From Leptospira sp. WS58.C1 (GTDB taxonomy: Bacteria; Spirochaetota; Leptospiria; Leptospirales; Leptospiraceae): a stretch of 64,000 nt of DNA. Shown here piece by piece: positions 29,777-39,075 of this stretch (its first letter is position 1; the number at the start of each line of letters is the position of its first letter). The stretch lies in NCBI RefSeq assembly GCF_040833995.1, contig NZ_CP162137.1, positions 1,949,001-2,013,000 on the forward strand, in the 5' to 3' direction. Under the pieces are notes generated by a model, which did no database searches, was not told where the DNA came from, and worked only from the letters and a program-made list of their open reading frames with translations. Position numbers and translations under genes: made by a program.

Positions 29777-32700
29777 TCAAGAACATCCTGTAGTTGCCCC
29801 GCAGGACATACATTTCAAACAGGAACCGTTTCTTACCATTTCGAAAGATCCGCATTCTGTGCAAGAATCTCCGGTATAACCTTTGATCCTTGCCATTTTG
29901 ATCTCTTCCATCAAAGCAATCCCTGAACTTGGTTTTTCCGTCCTCATCATCTGTGAATAGGAAATCGTTTCCGGCTCGGAAGAAGGAACAGTTTCCACTA
30001 CTGTGGAAGTTGGCGGCTGCTCCGTCTGCTTAGTCTGAATGGACTCGGAAGATTTCCTGGAACCTATCTCGTCTCCTCTTAGGTCTTCCGGAGCAACTTG
30101 GCCCAGGTCGTATCTTCCCAAATAAGTGATCGCAAGTTCTCTGAAGATAAAATCGATCACGGAAGTACTCATTTTGATATGTTTGTTTCCGGTCACGATA
30201 CCGTTCGGCTCGAATTTGAAGAATGTGAATGCATCCACAAACTCTTCTAAAGGGACCCCGTGTTGCAGACCTAAAGATACGGAAATAGCGAATGCATTCA
30301 TCAAACTTCTGAATGCAGCACCTTCTTTGTGCATATCCACGAAGATCTCTCCGATCTGTCCGTCTTCGTATTCGCCGGTTCTCAAATAAACTTTGTGACC
30401 GCCCACAACCGCTTTTTGTGTATAACCCGCACGTCTATTCGGAAGTTTACGTCTATGAGAGATATACTTATAAACGATCTTTTCCGCAAATTGAGAAGGA
30501 TCTTTAGCAACCGCAGCCTCTGCGATCTCTTCTTGTTCTTCTAACTCGATCCCGTTTAGAAGTTCCAATACAGAGTTCAAAGGCTGAGAAAGTTTAGATC
30601 CGTCACGATAAAGAGCATTCGCTTTTACCATCATCTTCCAAGAGATATAGTATGCGTTTTTGATATCTTCGATCGTTGCATCTTCCGGAAGGTTGATGGT
30701 TTTCGAGATCGCACCGCTGATAAACGGCTGAGCGGCAGCCATTGTGCGGATATGAGACTCGTAAGAAAGATAACGTTTCCCGTATTTTCCACATTTGTTC
30801 GCGCAATCGAATACCGGATAATCTTTCTCTTTTAAATAAGGAGCGTTCTCAATAGTCATTGTCCCGCAAACATAATCGTTCGCTTTATTGATATCGTCCT
30901 TAGAGAAACCTAAATACTCGAGCAGATTGAATGTGAAAGAATCGTATGTTTCTTTTGCGATACCAAGATTCTTTTGTAAAAAATTCTCGCCCAAGTTGAA
31001 CTTGTTGAATGCAAAATTGATATCGAAAGCATAAGGAAGAGAAGATTCTACTTTTTCCAAGATCTCGTTCGTGAAACCTTTCTCTTTTAGGCTTTGGGTA
31101 TTGATCACAGGAGCTCCGTTTAAGGTAGCATGCCCTTTGCAATAGTTCACGATGGACTCGATTTCGGAAGGGGAGTATCCCAATTTACGAAGAGCCAGAG
31201 GAACGGATTGGTTGATAATTTTGAAATAACCGCCACCCGCTAATTTTTTGAATTTTACCAGAGCAAAATCAGGCTCGATCCCTGTAGTATCGCAGTCCAT
31301 TACAAGACCGATCGTTCCGGTTGGAGCGATCACGGTTACCTGTGCATTTCTGTATCCATGAGCTTCTCCCAAAGAAACCGCATTATCGGAATCTTCTTGA
31401 GCCGCTTTCAAAAGGTAAGAAGGGCAGTAGGCAGGATCAATTCCCACAGGAGTGATTGTCAGTCCTTCGTAGTCTTCGGAAGGAACATTATAAGCCGCTC
31501 TTTTATGGTTTCTCAGAACTCTAAGCATGTGCTTTTTGTTCTTCTCATAACCAGGGAATGGTCCTAGTTCCTTTGCCATTTCCGCAGAAGTAGCATAAGC
31601 GGTCATATGCATGATAGAAGTAATGGCGCCGGTAATTGCCATAGCCTCCTTGGAATCATAAGGAATTCCCATGATCATCAATGCGGAACCAAGATTTGCG
31701 TAACCAAGTCCGAGAGTTCTGAACTTATAGGAAAGTTCTGCGATCTCTCTGGAAGGGAACTGAGCCATGGTCACGGAAATCTCGAGGATGATTGTCCAAA
31801 GACGGCAAAGATAACGGAAACTTTCTACGTCGAAAACAAGAGTTTCCGGATCGATAAATTTCTGTAAGTTCGCAGAAGCCAGGTTACATGCAGTATTATC
31901 CAAGAACATGTATTCTGAACATGGGTTGGAAGCGTTGATATTCCCGTCTTCCGGACAAGTATGCCATTCGTTAATGGTAGTATGGTATTGAGTTCCTGGG
32001 TCGGCAGAAGACCAAGCTGCAAAAGAAATTCTATCCCAAAGGTCTCTTGCTCGGATCGTTTTTGCAGGTTTAGCGGCTCTTTTTTCTTTGAGTGCTTTTT
32101 CTTTTTCCGTTCTATTATATAAATGCCAAGGAAGGTCTTGCTCTACGGCATTCATGAATTCGTTCGGAAGACGAACAGAGTTATTGCTGTTCTGTCCGGA
32201 AACGGTATTGTACGCTTCGGATTGCCAGTCGGTGGTCAACTCTTCGAAAAGGATCTCTTTGTATCCTTGTCTTGCAAGATCGATCACTCTTTTGATATAA
32301 TTATCCGGAATTAAAACTCTCTTAGCTTCTACAATAGCTTTCTTAAGAGCGGAGTTCTTTTTAGGTTCGAAACGATCCTCTCCCTCCATCTCGTAACAAG
32401 CTTTCATGATCGCATTTAGATGTCTGTTGTTCAGAATGGATCCGGTTACAAGAGAAGCTACTTTCTTCTCTTCTTCCACTTTCCAGTCTACGAAACGATC
32501 GATATCCGGATGATCTACATCCAAACATACCATCTTAGCAGCACGACGAGTGGTTCCTCCGGACTTGATCGCACCGGCAGCACGGTCTCCGATTTTTAAG
32601 AAACTCATCAAACCGGAACTTTTTCCCCCGCCGGAAAGGGATTCATTTTCCGCTCTCAAGTTGGAGAAGTTGGTTCCTGTTCCGGAACCATATTTGAATA

Positions 32701-33370
32701 AGCGAGCCTCACGGACCCAAAGATCCATGATCCCGCCTTCATTGACTAGATCGTCGTCTACACTTTGGATAAAACATGCATGAGGTTGCGGATGTTCGTA
32801 GGCAGAAGAGGATTTTACCAATTTTCCACTGGTAGGATCCACATAGAAATGTCCTTGGGATTTGCCGTCGATCCCGTAAGCCCAATGTAATCCGGTGTTA
32901 AACCATTGAGGGGAGTTGGGAGCAGCCATTTGAGAAGCCAGCATGAAAGAGACTTCTTCATAGAAAGTTCTAGCACTTTCTTCGTCGGAAAAATAACCGT
33001 ATTTGTATCCCCAATAGGTCCAACAACCCGCTAAACGGTGAAAAACTTCCTGCGCTGAACTCTCACCGCCGAAACGATCTTCTGCTTTTAAGGAAGAAAG
33101 TTTTTCAGTGTCCGGTTCAGAGCGCTGTAACCATTCCGGAATGCCTTTTTCATCTACTTTTTTTAAGTATTTCGGCACTCCTTTACGTCTGAAATATTTC
33201 TGGGCAAGAATATCGACGGCAACTTGAGACCATTGGTCCGGAACAAGTATGTCCTTAGCTTCGAAAACAACGGATCCGTCAGGGTTAGAGATCTTAGAAT
33301 TCCTCTTAACCCAATTTAGGTCCTTAGAAAATCCCTTCTCAGGTGAAGTGAAATGTTTATTTAGCTTCAT
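29777..33370 (-). CDS. nrdJ: Adenosylcobalamin-dependent ribonucleotide reductase (class II)
   Basis: Reduces ribonucleotides to deoxyribonucleotides using coenzyme B12, independent of oxygen. About 1197 residues from the ATG at 33370, which has AAGGAG six bases upstream; a longer frame to 33397 lacks one. The ten-stranded barrel shows [64 protein letters not shown] and APTGTIG. The C-terminus carries a cysteine cluster ([16 protein letters not shown]) that resembles a zinc-ribbon/redox tail of class II enzymes. No NrdAB is nearby, so this may be the main reductase. Confidence 0.95.
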   Translation of the reverse strand: MKLNKHFTSPEKGFSKDLNWVKRNSKISNPDGSVVFEAKDILVPDQWSQVAVDILAQKYFRRKGVPKYLKKVDEKGIPEWLQRSEPDTEKLSSLKAEDRFGGESSAQEVFHRLAGCWTYWGYKYGYFSDEESARTFYEEVSFMLASQMAAPNSPQWFNTGLHWAYGIDGKSQGHFYVDPTSGKLVKSSSAYEHPQPHACFIQSVDDDLVNEGGIMDLWVREARLFKYGSGTGTNFSNLRAENESLSGGGKSSGLMSFLKIGDRAAGAIKSGGTTRRAAKMVCLDVDHPDIDRFVDWKVEEEKKVASLVTGSILNNRHLNAIMKACYEMEGEDRFEPKKNSALKKAIVEAKRVLIPDNYIKRVIDLARQGYKEILFEELTTDWQSEAYNTVSGQNSNNSVRLPNEFMNAVEQDLPWHLYNRTEKEKALKEKRAAKPAKTIRARDLWDRISFAAWSSADPGTQYHTTINEWHTCPEDGNINASNPCSEYMFLDNTACNLASANLQKFIDPETLVFDVESFRYLCRLWTIILEISVTMAQFPSREIAELSYKFRTLGLGYANLGSALMIMGIPYDSKEAMAITGAITSIMHMTAYATSAEMAKELGPFPGYEKNKKHMLRVLRNHKRAAYNVPSEDYEGLTITPVGIDPAYCPSYLLKAAQEDSDNAVSLGEAHGYRNAQVTVIAPTGTIGLVMDCDTTGIEPDFALVKFKKLAGGGYFKIINQSVPLALRKLGYSPSEIESIVNYCKGHATLNGAPVINTQSLKEKGFTNEILEKVESSLPYAFDINFAFNKFNLGENFLQKNLGIAKETYDSFTFNLLEYLGFSKDDINKANDYVCGTMTIENAPYLKEKDYPVFDCANKCGKYGKRYLSYESHIRTMAAAQPFISGAISKTINLPEDATIEDIKNAYYISWKMMVKANALYRDGSKLSQPLNSVLELLNGIELEEQEEIAEAAVAKDPSQFAEKIVYKYISHRRKLPNRRAGYTQKAVVGGHKVYLRTGEYEDGQIGEIFVDMHKEGAAFRSLMNAFAISVSLGLQHGVPLEEFVDAFTFFKFEPNGIVTGNKHIKMSTSVIDFIFRELAITYLGRYDLGQVAPEDLRGDEIGSRKSSESIQTKQTEQPPTSTVVETVPSSEPETISYSQMMRTEKPSSGIALMEEIKMARIKGYTGDSCTECGSFEMVRNGSCLKCMSCGATTGCS

Positions 33371-33415
33371 AGCATGCTCCTTATGAAACTCCAGCAAAAA
33401 ATAGTGCGTTTTTGG

Positions 33416-33442
33416 ATTATGTCACGCTACTATAGCTTTCAA
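33416..33442 (-). promoter_or_regulatory. Candidate nrdJ promoter
   Basis: On the minus strand TTGAAA (33437-33442) is followed after 15 bases by CATAAT (33416-33421), about 45 bases before the nrdJ start. Spacing is a little short. I looked for a cobalamin-riboswitch-type leader in 33371-33586 and did not see one. Confidence 0.35.
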
Positions 33443-33582
33443 ATTTCCTGGTAGTACTTTTTCCAAAAGCTGTTCGGTTTTTGCCGGAAAATTGTCCGTA
33501 GATCTGATCAGAAAATACCTATGTCTCGAAGATTTTTCATTGCCAGCCTGCCTCATTTCTAAAAACTGGATTCTGCTACCAG

Positions 33583-33662
<80 letters not shown>

Positions 33663-33937
33663 ATCTTTCCTTTCCTTCCAATCTTAGCAAATTTCGGTTT
33701 ATTTACGATCTTCTTTATAGACCCTTTAGATCCACATTTGTTTAGTCTTTTTGGTATAATTTACGTTATATTTTAAAAAAATTGATACGAAAAACATAGA
33801 GTGGCTGCAATCACACACTCCCGTTAAGTAACATACGATCGATTAGGGCAACGCTCGTATTGTAACGTATTCTTATAGAAAAAATCAATGTGACAAACGA
33901 AGGTAAATTTTTTGTAGACGGGGAACTCAAAAAAAAT
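33663..33937. other. AT-rich intergenic stretch after tRNA-Asn
   Basis: About 275 bases without a credible gene. It contains TCCACA-18-TATAAT (731-736 and 755-760 of kb 33) as one possible promoter and GTGACA-17-TGTAGA (33890-33918) as a weaker one nearer the ArsR-type gene. No terminator or repeat recognised. Confidence 0.4.
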
Positions 33938-33970
33938 ACATATTGATACATTTAGATATGTCAAAATATA
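33938..33970 (+). promoter_or_regulatory. Operator-like element A (upstream of/overlapping arsR-type start)
   Basis: Sequence TATTGATACATTTAGATATG (33941-33960) continues into TCAAAATAT. It aligns without gaps to element B at 34286-34315, and both have imperfect dyad symmetry (centre 33953/33954). It overlaps the candidate ATG at 33958, implying that the regulator could shut off its own gene. Confidence 0.5.
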
Positions 33971-34254
33971 CACAGATGGATCGGGAACTGCAAATTTTTT
34001 TAGATGCCGTTTCCGGTGAGAGTAGACAAAAAATTTTGATGTCCTTCCACAATGGGAAAGAACGCGCAATGAGTGATTTAATCAAGGATTCAGATCTTGG
34101 ACAATCGACCATTTCCATTCAATTAACCACTCTTTGCCGGGCAGGCCTGCTATTACGTCGAAAACAAGGGAAGGAAGTGTATTATCGTCCCGATAAGGTT
34201 CGCATCATTGCCATGATCGACAAGCTCAGTTCGTTCTTGAAAGGATGTTGCTGA
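33958..34254 (+). CDS. ArsR/SmtB-family transcriptional regulator
   Basis: Small winged-helix regulator (~98 residues). The core FLDAVSGESRQKILMSF, the recognition region DSDLGQSTISIQLTTLCRAGLL and the wing LRRKQGKEVYYRPD fit ArsR-type proteins. The classic alpha3 metal motif CVC is missing; a Cys in LTTLCRAG and a terminal GCC are the only cysteines and might form an effector site. Start uncertain: TTG 33943, ATG 33958 (inside element A) or ATG 33976 (MDRELQIFL), the last fitting the usual family N-terminus; no SD is seen for any. It probably represses itself and the desaturase gene through the paired elements. Confidence 0.82.
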   Translation: MSKYTQMDRELQIFLDAVSGESRQKILMSFHNGKERAMSDLIKDSDLGQSTISIQLTTLCRAGLLLRRKQGKEVYYRPDKVRIIAMIDKLSSFLKGCC

Positions 34255-34285
34255 CAAAGAATGGAGCGTTAACGTTGGCCCAATA

Positions 34286-34315
34286 TATTGATATATTTAA
34301 ATATATAAAATTATC
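34286..34315 (+). promoter_or_regulatory. Operator-like element B (upstream of desaturase gene)
   Basis: TATTGATATATTTAAATATA (34286-34305) plus TAAAATTAT. Contains the perfect 16-base palindrome ATATATTTAAATATAT (34291-34306). Same register and flanks as element A. A possible -35 TTGGCC (34275-34280) and -10 TATAAA (34304-34309) would place the -10 inside the operator, ideal for repression. Confidence 0.55.
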
Positions 34316-34328
34316 TAGGAAATAAAGT

Positions 34329-35192
34329 ATGAAATCAAAGAAAAAATATCACAACGAATTCCGGCGGATAATGAGGAAATTTGGCTTCCCGTTTCTTCTG
34401 CTCGCTTACTCGATCGGCTTATCGCTTTATCCGTCGGAAGGAACACTCATCCTTCTTGGATTTGCGATCATCGGCATACTAATGGAAAATTGGATGCCTT
34501 ACCACAAGGATTGGAGAGGAATTAAGAATGATTCAAAATTAGACGGAGTCTTCAGCATTCTTACGATGATCGTTTCTGTGATTGTGAAGGGTGGGCTAAC
34601 GGTATTGTTCTCGCAATTGAGTTTTGGTTCCCATCTCTGGCCGACGATCCCGTTACCGCTTTCGATTCTTCTTGCGCTCCTGATTTCAGGATTTGGACCG
34701 TATATACTTCATCGCGCTGCACATGAATGGAACGATTTTATGTGGCAGATTCACGCGGTACATCATGCGCCAAATAGGGTGTATTCGCTGAATGCAATGC
34801 GTGCTCATCCCCTGAATGCAGCCTGGAACGTAGTCACGGGGCTTGGTCCATTACTGCTGCTCGGCGCGGATTCGGAAACAATTCTCATTGCCGGTGGCCT
34901 AAACAATTTTTTTTCCATTTTCAATCATATGAACATCGATTTTAAAAACGTTCAGCTATCAATCTTTTTGAATACTGCGGAATTACACCGCTGGCATCAC
35001 TCAACCAAGAAAGACTTTGGCGATCGAAATTACAGCTCCGGTGCGATTACACTATGGGATCACGTTTTTGGTTCATGGAAACTTCCAAGAACAAAGTTCA
35101 ACCGGCAGGATGCAGGGTTGTATGCGACGAACGATTTTCCAATCCTCTCCCTCTCAAGGCAGTTAATTGGTCCTCTTTGCCGGTGTTTATAG
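34329..35192 (+). CDS. Sterol desaturase / fatty acid hydroxylase superfamily membrane protein
   Basis: Integral-membrane di-iron oxygenase-type protein (287 residues) with several hydrophobic segments in the first ~130 residues. The histidine boxes are visible: HRAAHE, HAVHHAP, an intervening FNHMN and HRWHHS, as required for two irons. Substrate is unknown (sterol, fatty acid or carotenoid-like lipid). ATG with AGGAAAT just upstream. Preceded by element B and an ArsR-type gene in the same direction, so the pair looks like a small regulated module. The last ~20 residues diverge from the usual family end. Confidence 0.85.
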   Translation: MKSKKKYHNEFRRIMRKFGFPFLLLAYSIGLSLYPSEGTLILLGFAIIGILMENWMPYHKDWRGIKNDSKLDGVFSILTMIVSVIVKGGLTVLFSQLSFGSHLWPTIPLPLSILLALLISGFGPYILHRAAHEWNDFMWQIHAVHHAPNRVYSLNAMRAHPLNAAWNVVTGLGPLLLLGADSETILIAGGLNNFFSIFNHMNIDFKNVQLSIFLNTAELHRWHHSTKKDFGDRNYSSGAITLWDHVFGSWKLPRTKFNRQDAGLYATNDFPILSLSRQLIGPLCRCL

Positions 35193-35228
35193 CCGAGAAT
35201 CCGCTATTTTTTCCGAAAAATCAGATCT

Positions 35229-35271
35229 CCGATTTATTTCGCATAACAATAATACTGTTATGCGAAATCGG
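35229..35271. repeat. Long inverted repeat downstream of desaturase
   Basis: Perfect 11-base arms TTCGCATAACA (35238-35248) and TGTTATGCGAA (35256-35266) around a 7-base loop, extended by CCGAT/ATCGG at the outer ends. No T-run follows, so it is a poor terminator; it could be a protein-binding site, RNA hairpin or remnant of a mobile element. Confidence 0.6.
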
Positions 35272-35322
35272 GACATTTAGCCGAAATCTCTTTATATAAC
35301 GATCGATTGAAAATAAAGCCGA

Positions 35323-35356
35323 CTTATTTCGTTCCCTTATATAAGGGATTAATAAG
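35323..35356. repeat. Second inverted repeat before cassette 1
   Basis: CTTATT...CCCTTATATAAGGG...AATAAG: the 14-base palindrome CCCTTATATAAGGG (35334-35347) is flanked by further complementary hexamers. A 13-base segment CCGACTTATTTCG (35319-35331) repeats CCGATTTATTTCG (35229-35241) with one mismatch, linking the two repeats. Confidence 0.5.
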
Positions 35357-35438
35357 AATTTTTCCATTCATCATACTTTGATCCACTTTCACCCCAAACT
35401 CATTGCAGAGTAGCTTTAAACCTAGTAATTTCCTATAT

Positions 35439-35990
35439 ATGTCTTTTAGGAAAATAACCATCCTTGTTTCATCACTTTTTGTAGGAGGTGTTTTGCTCTT
35501 ATTGCTTGTACCTTCTTCTTCCAAGAATGCTGCCGTTCCTAATTCCGGAAAAAACGTTTTTTCCGAAGGTTTCTCCGCATTTTCGAATATTTTAAACCTG
35601 GGTTCCTTCTCCTCCGCTCAGGAAGAAGAAGGACTTATACCTGCTTCTCTCTTAAGAAACGAAACTCCTGACAATTTATATTGGATAGCGGTGGCAACTC
35701 CAAGAGATGCCGCGGAAACGAAGGCCCAAAATGAACTCAGAGAGGACTGGGCGGCTCTTTATGGAAAGATCTACTCGGGAAAAGCCACTCGCGAAGAGAT
35801 AGTCGAATATTTTACGACACAAATCAAACTACATGAAGATCAATTGGAACTATTGAAGATCATGGAGGATCGGTATCCGGAACGTTTGAACGACGATTCG
35901 AGAAGAATGATCCTGGCAGGAAAGGACCTATATGCTAAAAAGCTAAAAAACGTAAAAGATGAATATGAAAAACACATAAACCAAAAATAG
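35439..35990 (+). CDS. Cassette 1 small membrane-anchored protein
   Basis: 183 residues, no recognised family. N-terminal anchor (about 6-24, ITILVSSLFVGGVLLLLLV), then a low-complexity Ser/Asn linker, KNVFSEGFSAF, ETPDNLYWIAVATP and a predicted helical C-terminal half with SGKATREEIVEYFTTQIKLHEDQ-type heptads ending in Lys/Asn. It is clearly paralogous to 40795-41340 (shared KNVFSEGFS, ETPDNLYW, KIYSGKATR, RMILAGK). ATG 35439 is chosen because it gives the same N-terminal layout as the paralogue; no SD seen. Fourteen bases before the M19-like gene. Probably a periplasmic partner of that enzyme; inferred. Confidence 0.75.
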   Translation: MSFRKITILVSSLFVGGVLLLLLVPSSSKNAAVPNSGKNVFSEGFSAFSNILNLGSFSSAQEEEGLIPASLLRNETPDNLYWIAVATPRDAAETKAQNELREDWAALYGKIYSGKATREEIVEYFTTQIKLHEDQLELLKIMEDRYPERLNDDSRRMILAGKDLYAKKLKNVKDEYEKHINQK

Positions 35991-36004
35991 ATTCGGAGAG
36001 AATT

Positions 36005-38224
36005 ATGAATTATCGGTCAATACGAAGGTCCGCATTCGGCTTCGTAGTATGTACGATGTTTTTCGCAGGAAGTGTATCCGTGTTCGCGGATCCTTATTGG
36101 GGATCATTCAAGAAGGACAGCTGCACATCGATTTTCCCAGGGAAACGTCAATATTCGGCAATCTTATACGGGATTCCCTCGGGCCAAAGCTGGGAAACTA
36201 CATGCGCGAATATGGGAGCAACCATTAACGGCCAAGTATTTACGAAACCTAGTCGTTGTAAAAATACGGGTTTTAATATGTGGGGAGAATTCGATCTGAT
36301 CGACGATTCTTGCGAGGCAAACTGGTCTGCAACTGACGACGGTGGAGGGTATAACTGGACTCATAAGAACGACGGCTGCCAGACTTCCGGAACGTACGCG
36401 GGCAAAAGAAAATATTCTTCCCGTATCTGGAACGTGGTAGGTGTCTCCTGGGAAGAAGCATGCGCTAAATTACCTCTTACCATCGCAGGTAAAACGTATA
36501 CCACTCCTACTCGTTGTGTAAATACCGGAACTACAGGAATGTGGGGTGAATGGTATGTTGCAGATTCCAGTTGTGAGTCATCTCCCCGAGCATATACAAG
36601 AGGTGCTCAGGATTCTCTCAAAAGAACAGGAACTCTTTCAGGTTATGTGGATCTTCATACTCACCCTATGGCACATCTAGGTTTTGGAGGTGTGATCTTC
36701 CATGGATCTCCATATGGAGAACCGGCAACCGCACTAGCGGATTGTCCAAGTATGTCTAATGAAGGTCATTCTGCAGGACACTCTAGAGTAGAAGCAATCG
36801 TAAAAGACGATATTATCGGAGCTCTACTTTCTACGGCAAAACATGATAATCGAGGATATGCAAGTTTCCCATATTGGCCGGCAAACAATAGTTATACTCA
36901 CCAAACCATGTATTATGAGTGGGTAAAACGTGCCTATGAAGGGGGACTCCGAACTATGGTGGTCCTTGCGGTAAACGGTGATTATATGTTCGGGGCGACG
37001 GATAACGGCCTTCCGGATATTATCAAAGGTATCGCAATCGCAACGGATCCTATCTACGACCTAAACGACATGAACACTTTGCGCCGTCAAACCCAAGCGG
37101 TATACGATATGCAGACTTGGATCGACCAGAAGAGCGGAGGAGCGGGTCTTGGATGGTTCCGGATCGTTAAAACTCCTGCAGAAGCTCAAACTGTGATCGC
37201 AGCAGGCAAGCTTGCGGTCGTATTAGGTGCAGAGATAGATTATCTAGTAGATTGTACTAGTACGACCTGTACTGACGCAATGATCACTCAAGGCGTTCAA
37301 GAAATGTATGACGCAGGTTTACGTTATATCTTCCCGATCCACTTGAAAACGAACGGATTCGGCGGAGCAGGTCTTTACAATATCCTGGGAAGCGGGACAA
37401 AGTATGACTGTAAACATTACGGACAGGATTGTAACGTCGCAGGTTTAACCTCTTACGGACCTAAGATCATGAAAGCCCTGATGAAAAAAGGAATGATCAT
37501 AGACGTGGGTCACATGTCCGCAAGATCCTTGGACGGAGCCTTGACTTACGCGGAACAACAGGCTTATCCGGGTATCGTTACCGGTCACACAGGCTTATAC
37601 GATATGGCGAATAAGGGAAATCGCCATGAGGCAAATCCAACTGGAACAGCTATCAAACGTATTGTCGCGTTAGGTGGAATGATCGGACTGATCGCAGGAC
37701 AAGGAAATCTAGAGGAAGTAGGGGAATGGAGACAAAACTCCGATGGATCCTATATTCCACATGCCTGCGGAGGAACCACACAGACATTCGCTCAATCCTA
37801 TCAGTATCTCCGAAATTTGATCGGTGACCAAGCGTATGATGGGAGGATCACTGTCGGAACCGACTTTAACGGATTTGCGCATATGCCTGGACCTCGTTAC
37901 GGAACCCGCGCATGTCCAGGAGGAGTTTCTACAATCGTTCAACCGGATTCGGCAAAAGTAGGATATCCTTTCTCACCGGATGCTTCCATTAGAAAAGCTG
38001 CAACTCTTTCGGCTCTTCCTTCTCTTGGAAAATACTCCTTTGGGAATCGGACTTTCGACTTCAATACGGAAGGTGCATCCCATATCGGGCTTATGCCGGA
38101 CTTCTTTGAAGATTTACGACAACAAGGTTTAAAACGTTCCGATTTGGAACCTGTGTATCGTTCGGCTGACTACTTCACTACTATGTGGCAGAACGCCGTC
38201 ACAAGAGGTGCGAGCATCCAATAA
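36005..38224 (+). CDS. Cassette 1 secreted M19-like metallopeptidase with duplicated Cys-rich domain
   Basis: 739 residues. Signal peptide 1-28 (cleavage VFA|DPYWG). Two tandem ~75-residue copies of an unrecognised domain (29-107 and 116-193), each with four cysteines and the conserved GKRxYS, SWE, PxRC-NTG and MWGE. The C-terminal domain resembles membrane dipeptidase (peptidase M19): H218-x-H220, E410, H446 (FPIHLKTN), H503 (IDVGHMS), H528 (TGHTG) and D620 (VGTDFNG) fall in the family order. M19 normally has HxD at the first site; here it is HxH. Exported, probably periplasmic or surface-exposed. Substrate unknown. RBS GGAGAG before ATG. Confidence 0.8.
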   Translation: MNYRSIRRSAFGFVVCTMFFAGSVSVFADPYWGSFKKDSCTSIFPGKRQYSAILYGIPSGQSWETTCANMGATINGQVFTKPSRCKNTGFNMWGEFDLIDDSCEANWSATDDGGGYNWTHKNDGCQTSGTYAGKRKYSSRIWNVVGVSWEEACAKLPLTIAGKTYTTPTRCVNTGTTGMWGEWYVADSSCESSPRAYTRGAQDSLKRTGTLSGYVDLHTHPMAHLGFGGVIFHGSPYGEPATALADCPSMSNEGHSAGHSRVEAIVKDDIIGALLSTAKHDNRGYASFPYWPANNSYTHQTMYYEWVKRAYEGGLRTMVVLAVNGDYMFGATDNGLPDIIKGIAIATDPIYDLNDMNTLRRQTQAVYDMQTWIDQKSGGAGLGWFRIVKTPAEAQTVIAAGKLAVVLGAEIDYLVDCTSTTCTDAMITQGVQEMYDAGLRYIFPIHLKTNGFGGAGLYNILGSGTKYDCKHYGQDCNVAGLTSYGPKIMKALMKKGMIIDVGHMSARSLDGALTYAEQQAYPGIVTGHTGLYDMANKGNRHEANPTGTAIKRIVALGGMIGLIAGQGNLEEVGEWRQNSDGSYIPHACGGTTQTFAQSYQYLRNLIGDQAYDGRITVGTDFNGFAHMPGPRYGTRACPGGVSTIVQPDSAKVGYPFSPDASIRKAATLSALPSLGKYSFGNRTFDFNTEGASHIGLMPDFFEDLRQQGLKRSDLEPVYRSADYFTTMWQNAVTRGASIQ

Positions 38225-38253
38225 AGATATCTAAAACGTAATAGATTTTACCG

Positions 38254-38284
38254 GCCCGCCAACAACCCTGCGGGCTTTTTTTTT
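38254..38284 (+). terminator. Terminator of cassette 1
   Basis: GCCCGC (38254-38259), 10-base loop, GCGGGC (38270-38275), then a run of ten T. Same stem core as the terminator of cassette 2. Confidence 0.88.
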
Positions 38285-38334
38285 TCTCTTAAGCAGATAA
38301 AAAATTCGCTGATTTGAAATAATTTTTAAGTCTT

Positions 38335-39042
38335 TCAACCCAACATTTCTTTCAAGGTATTATAATTCGATCTGGATAGGGCAACTTCTGCAGATTCGCC
38401 TAGAAGGACTTTGAAATGGTTTCCTTTTCCGTGTAATATCTTCTTCACTTCCGAAAGATTGATTATAAAGGATCGATGGGAACGGAAAAAATCGGAATTC
38501 AGTTCCGAAAGAACGGACTCCATGGTTCTGCGTATAAGTTCTTTACGTCCCGACTTGAGATGGATCTCGGTAAAATTGCCGGAAGCTTCCAAATATAGAA
38601 TGTCCTGGAAACGGATTACTTCTATCATTCCGTCTTTCTTCAAGGAAATACTATTTTTTCGCGTAGAATCCGCTTTAGAAGCGGAGGCCGATTTCATACG
38701 ATCAATCGCCGCTATAAATCTTTCTCTTGTGAACGGTTTTGCTACAAAATCCAAAACGCCAAAATCAAACGCGGTCACCGCATTTTGTTTATCCGATGAG
38801 ATCACGATCGTATAAAAGGAATCTTTTTCAGGAAGTTTTAGAATCTCGTAGCCGGATTGCCCTTTTAGATTGATATCCAAAAGTAGAAGGTCGATCGGGT
38901 TTTCACGAATACTATAAAGAGCAGGAGTTAATTCATCGAAGGTCTTGAGAGAGACTAGATTTTTTCCGAATGCCTCTCTGCAATAGTGCTGGATGGTCCT
39001 TGCCATCAGTTTGTCGTCTTCGACTAGAACAGCTCTCACCAT
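38335..39042 (-). CDS. LytTR-family response regulator
   Basis: 235 residues. Receiver domain with VEDD near the start, phospho-acceptor Asp in LLLLDINL and conserved Lys in VAKPF. The C-terminal LytTR DNA-binding domain shows IRFQDILYLEASGNFTEIHL, LIRRTMESVLSEL and FFRSHRSFIINLSEVKKI. LytTR proteins bind paired ACxGTT-type direct repeats. It follows its kinase on the minus strand by 33 bases and lies between the two M19 cassettes, so those cassettes are natural candidate targets. It does not overlap them. Confidence 0.92.
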   Translation of the reverse strand: MVRAVLVEDDKLMARTIQHYCREAFGKNLVSLKTFDELTPALYSIRENPIDLLLLDINLKGQSGYEILKLPEKDSFYTIVISSDKQNAVTAFDFGVLDFVAKPFTRERFIAAIDRMKSASASKADSTRKNSISLKKDGMIEVIRFQDILYLEASGNFTEIHLKSGRKELIRRTMESVLSELNSDFFRSHRSFIINLSEVKKILHGKGNHFKVLLGESAEVALSRSNYNTLKEMLG

Positions 39043-39075
39043 GCTTAGCGATTTCTATAAAAAATTGTCAAAAGG

